NCBI GenBank assembly: GCA_934229395.1
Contig: CAKQDL010000068.1
Span: forward strand, 1 to 6,045
Source: an uncultured Peptococcaceae bacterium
GTDB taxonomy: Bacteria > Bacillota > Peptococcia > Peptococcales > Peptococcaceae
Direction: 5' to 3'
DNA: 6,045 nt
The translations under genes and the position numbers were made by a program. Each line of letters starts with the position of its first letter. The stretch's first letter is position 1. Under the pieces are notes generated by a model, which did not search any database, was not told the origin of the DNA, and worked only from the letters and a program-made list of their open reading frames with translations. Shown here piece after piece: positions 5,496 through 6,045 of this stretch.

Positions 5496-5504
5496 ATTAT
5501 AGCA
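5496..5504 (-). promoter_or_regulatory. yjdF: Extended -10 promoter of yjdF
   Basis: On the minus strand TGCTATAAT contains a perfect TATAAT (5501-5496) preceded by TGN, the extended -10 arrangement that can dispense with a -35 box; indeed no good TTGACA is present 17 bases upstream. Initiation would fall near 5489, right at the first base of the riboswitch P1. Confidence 0.8.
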
Positions 5505-5612
5505 CAACCGTTACATTATTCTTTGAGTAAATGCTATCAAATAATCAATATCCCCTATCATCATAGTGTGCTTCCCGTCAATAGAACAGTGAAATAATAT
5601 AAAATTTTTATG

Positions 5613-5644
5613 CTGCCAAATGCTCTGCTTTTGGCAGTTTTTTT
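5613..5644 (+). terminator. Hairpin terminator inside the IS, facing the transposase gene
   Basis: CTGCCAAA (5613-5620) pairs with TTTGGCAG (5630-5637) and is followed by seven T bases on the forward strand. It overlaps the orfB stop codon. The T run lies on the strand opposite the transposase gene, so it best stops transcription entering the IS from its left side; on the minus strand the tail is less U-rich. Confidence 0.75.
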
Positions 5645-5968
5645 ATGCTGCAAGTGCTTGCTGATGCTTTTCGAATGGCGTTAATACACCTAGCTTGCGT
5701 TGCAAGCGTCTTGTGTTGTAATAAACGATATAGTCTTCAATCATCTTGACAAGGTTTGCTTTAGATGTGAATCGTTTGCCGTAATAGCGTTCTCGCTTGA
5801 GCATTCCCCAAAATCCTTCCATCGGTCCATTGTCAATGCATTTTCCTACACGTGACATGCTTTGTTTCATCTTTGCTTTTTCGAGCATGCCGTGAAAGGT
5901 GGCTGAGGTGTATTGGAATCCACGGTCGCTATGGAACAATGGATGTGCCTTTGGGTTCTCTTCTATAG
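5643..5968 (-). pseudogene. IS3-family transposase OrfB, C-terminal fragment
   Basis: OrfB is the DDE catalytic subunit of IS3-family transposases, normally made by frameshifting from orfA. The fragment contains the second catalytic Asp in HSDRGFQYTS and, exactly 35 residues later, the Glu in NGPMEGFWGMLKRE, with Lys at E+7. This is the D-35-E-7-K signature of the IS3 family (rve integrase core). The tail YNTRRLQRKLGVLTPFEKH is typical of the IS150 group. The first catalytic Asp and the whole N-terminal part are missing. The frame stays open to an ATG at 5987, but those first residues (MFGGR) are encoded by an unrelated terminal sequence. True homology begins at about TIEENPKAH, so this is a broken gene with no likely activity of its own. 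Confidence 0.85.
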
Positions 5969-6045
5969 TGAGCCGACCCCCAAACATTAGACCTAAAAAT
6001 CTAGCGATTGGGGGTCGTTTTGTTTTGGCAAAATACAGTTTTGAA
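5969..6045 (+). mobile_element. Putative end of a second IS3-family element, running off the window
   Basis: From 5969 the forward strand reads TGAGCCGACCCCCAAACATT, a C-rich, TG-initial sequence like the orfA-side ends of IS150-group elements. It begins exactly where transposase homology of the first IS stops, so the simplest reading is a second IS inserted into orfB and extending rightward. A hairpin follows within the first 50 bases, and TTGGCA at 6025-6030 could be the -35 of its transposase promoter. No coding sequence of this element is in the window. Confidence 0.5.
5974..6026 (+). repeat. Terminal hairpin with T-rich tail at the second IS end
   Basis: CGACCCCCAA (5974-5983) and TTGGGGGTCG (6008-6017) are perfect 10-base inverted repeats. 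An inner TAGA/TCTA pair (5988-5991, 6000-6003) leaves the loop CCTAAAAA. The forward strand then reads TTTTGTTTT, so it resembles a terminator. Such structures near IS ends are known to limit read-through transcription into the transposase gene; that role here is inferred. Confidence 0.75.

Larger units (their letters stand above)
5567..5968 (-). mobile_element. Truncated IS3-family (IS150-like) element, transposase-distal end
   Basis: The element keeps the 3' part of orfB and what appears to be its outer end, TGTGCTTCCCGTCAATAGAA, starting at about 5567 on the forward strand. This end begins with TG as IS3-family ends do and shares TGnGC, a C-rich block and an AATAGAAC/ATTAGACC-like block with the putative end at 5969. 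The element is cut at about 5968, so orfA and the 5' half of orfB are absent from the window. The outer boundary is inferred, not proven, because no target duplication can be checked. Confidence 0.65.

Noticed and set aside
1..6045. CRISPR arrays, toxin-antitoxin pairs, phage genes, rRNA or SRP RNA
   Set aside because: No regularly spaced repeats, no paired small genes of those types and no rRNA or SRP RNA signatures were seen. The space after tadA, where SRP RNA can sit in Bacillus, holds only tRNA-Ser.

Overview
The window looks like chromosomal DNA of a low-to-moderate-GC Bacillota (Firmicutes) bacterium, possibly Negativicutes or Clostridia. The reasons are RNase Y, a YjdF/DUF2992 gene behind a yjdF-type riboswitch, strong AGGAGG and GAGGTGA ribosome binding sites, and an IS3-family (IS150-like) insertion sequence. 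The lineage is inferred from gene content and protein style; no search was run.

Layout, left to right. Positions 1-163 hold no convincing gene. A hairpin terminator (164-208) ends a two-gene leftward operon: trmL (a tRNA wobble-ribose methyltransferase) and an alpha/beta hydrolase, joined by a one-base TAATG stop/start overlap. A short divergent promoter region (about 1447-1522) separates this operon from a rightward SIR2-family NAD-dependent deacetylase gene. That gene converges on rny (RNase Y, leftward), with a strong bidirectional terminator at 2243-2284 between them. Upstream of rny lies a 356-base divergent intergenic region. It carries a near-consensus promoter for rny with a long leader, and a separate near-consensus promoter for tadA. 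tadA (the tRNA A34 deaminase) is followed by tRNA-Ser(CGA) and a terminator. Facing these is a leftward DUF2992/YjdF gene, with an extended -10 promoter and a structured leader matching the yjdF riboswitch architecture. The right end is mobile DNA: the 3' part of an IS3-family element (about 5567-5968), interrupted at about 5968/5969 by what looks like the end of a second IS of the same type running out of the window.

The housekeeping genes centre on RNA metabolism. TrmL modifies the ribose at tRNA position 34, TadA deaminates A34, a tRNA-Ser gene sits directly behind tadA, and RNase Y is the main membrane-bound mRNA endonuclease of Firmicutes. The hydrolase, the sirtuin and the YjdF protein have no demonstrated link to this theme.

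The item most worth a second look is the yjdF leader. It holds an eight-base CCTCCTTT inside the predicted aptamer that is perfectly complementary to the gene's own AAAGGAGG ribosome binding site, which suggests a translational switch. I found no clearly undescribed biological system.
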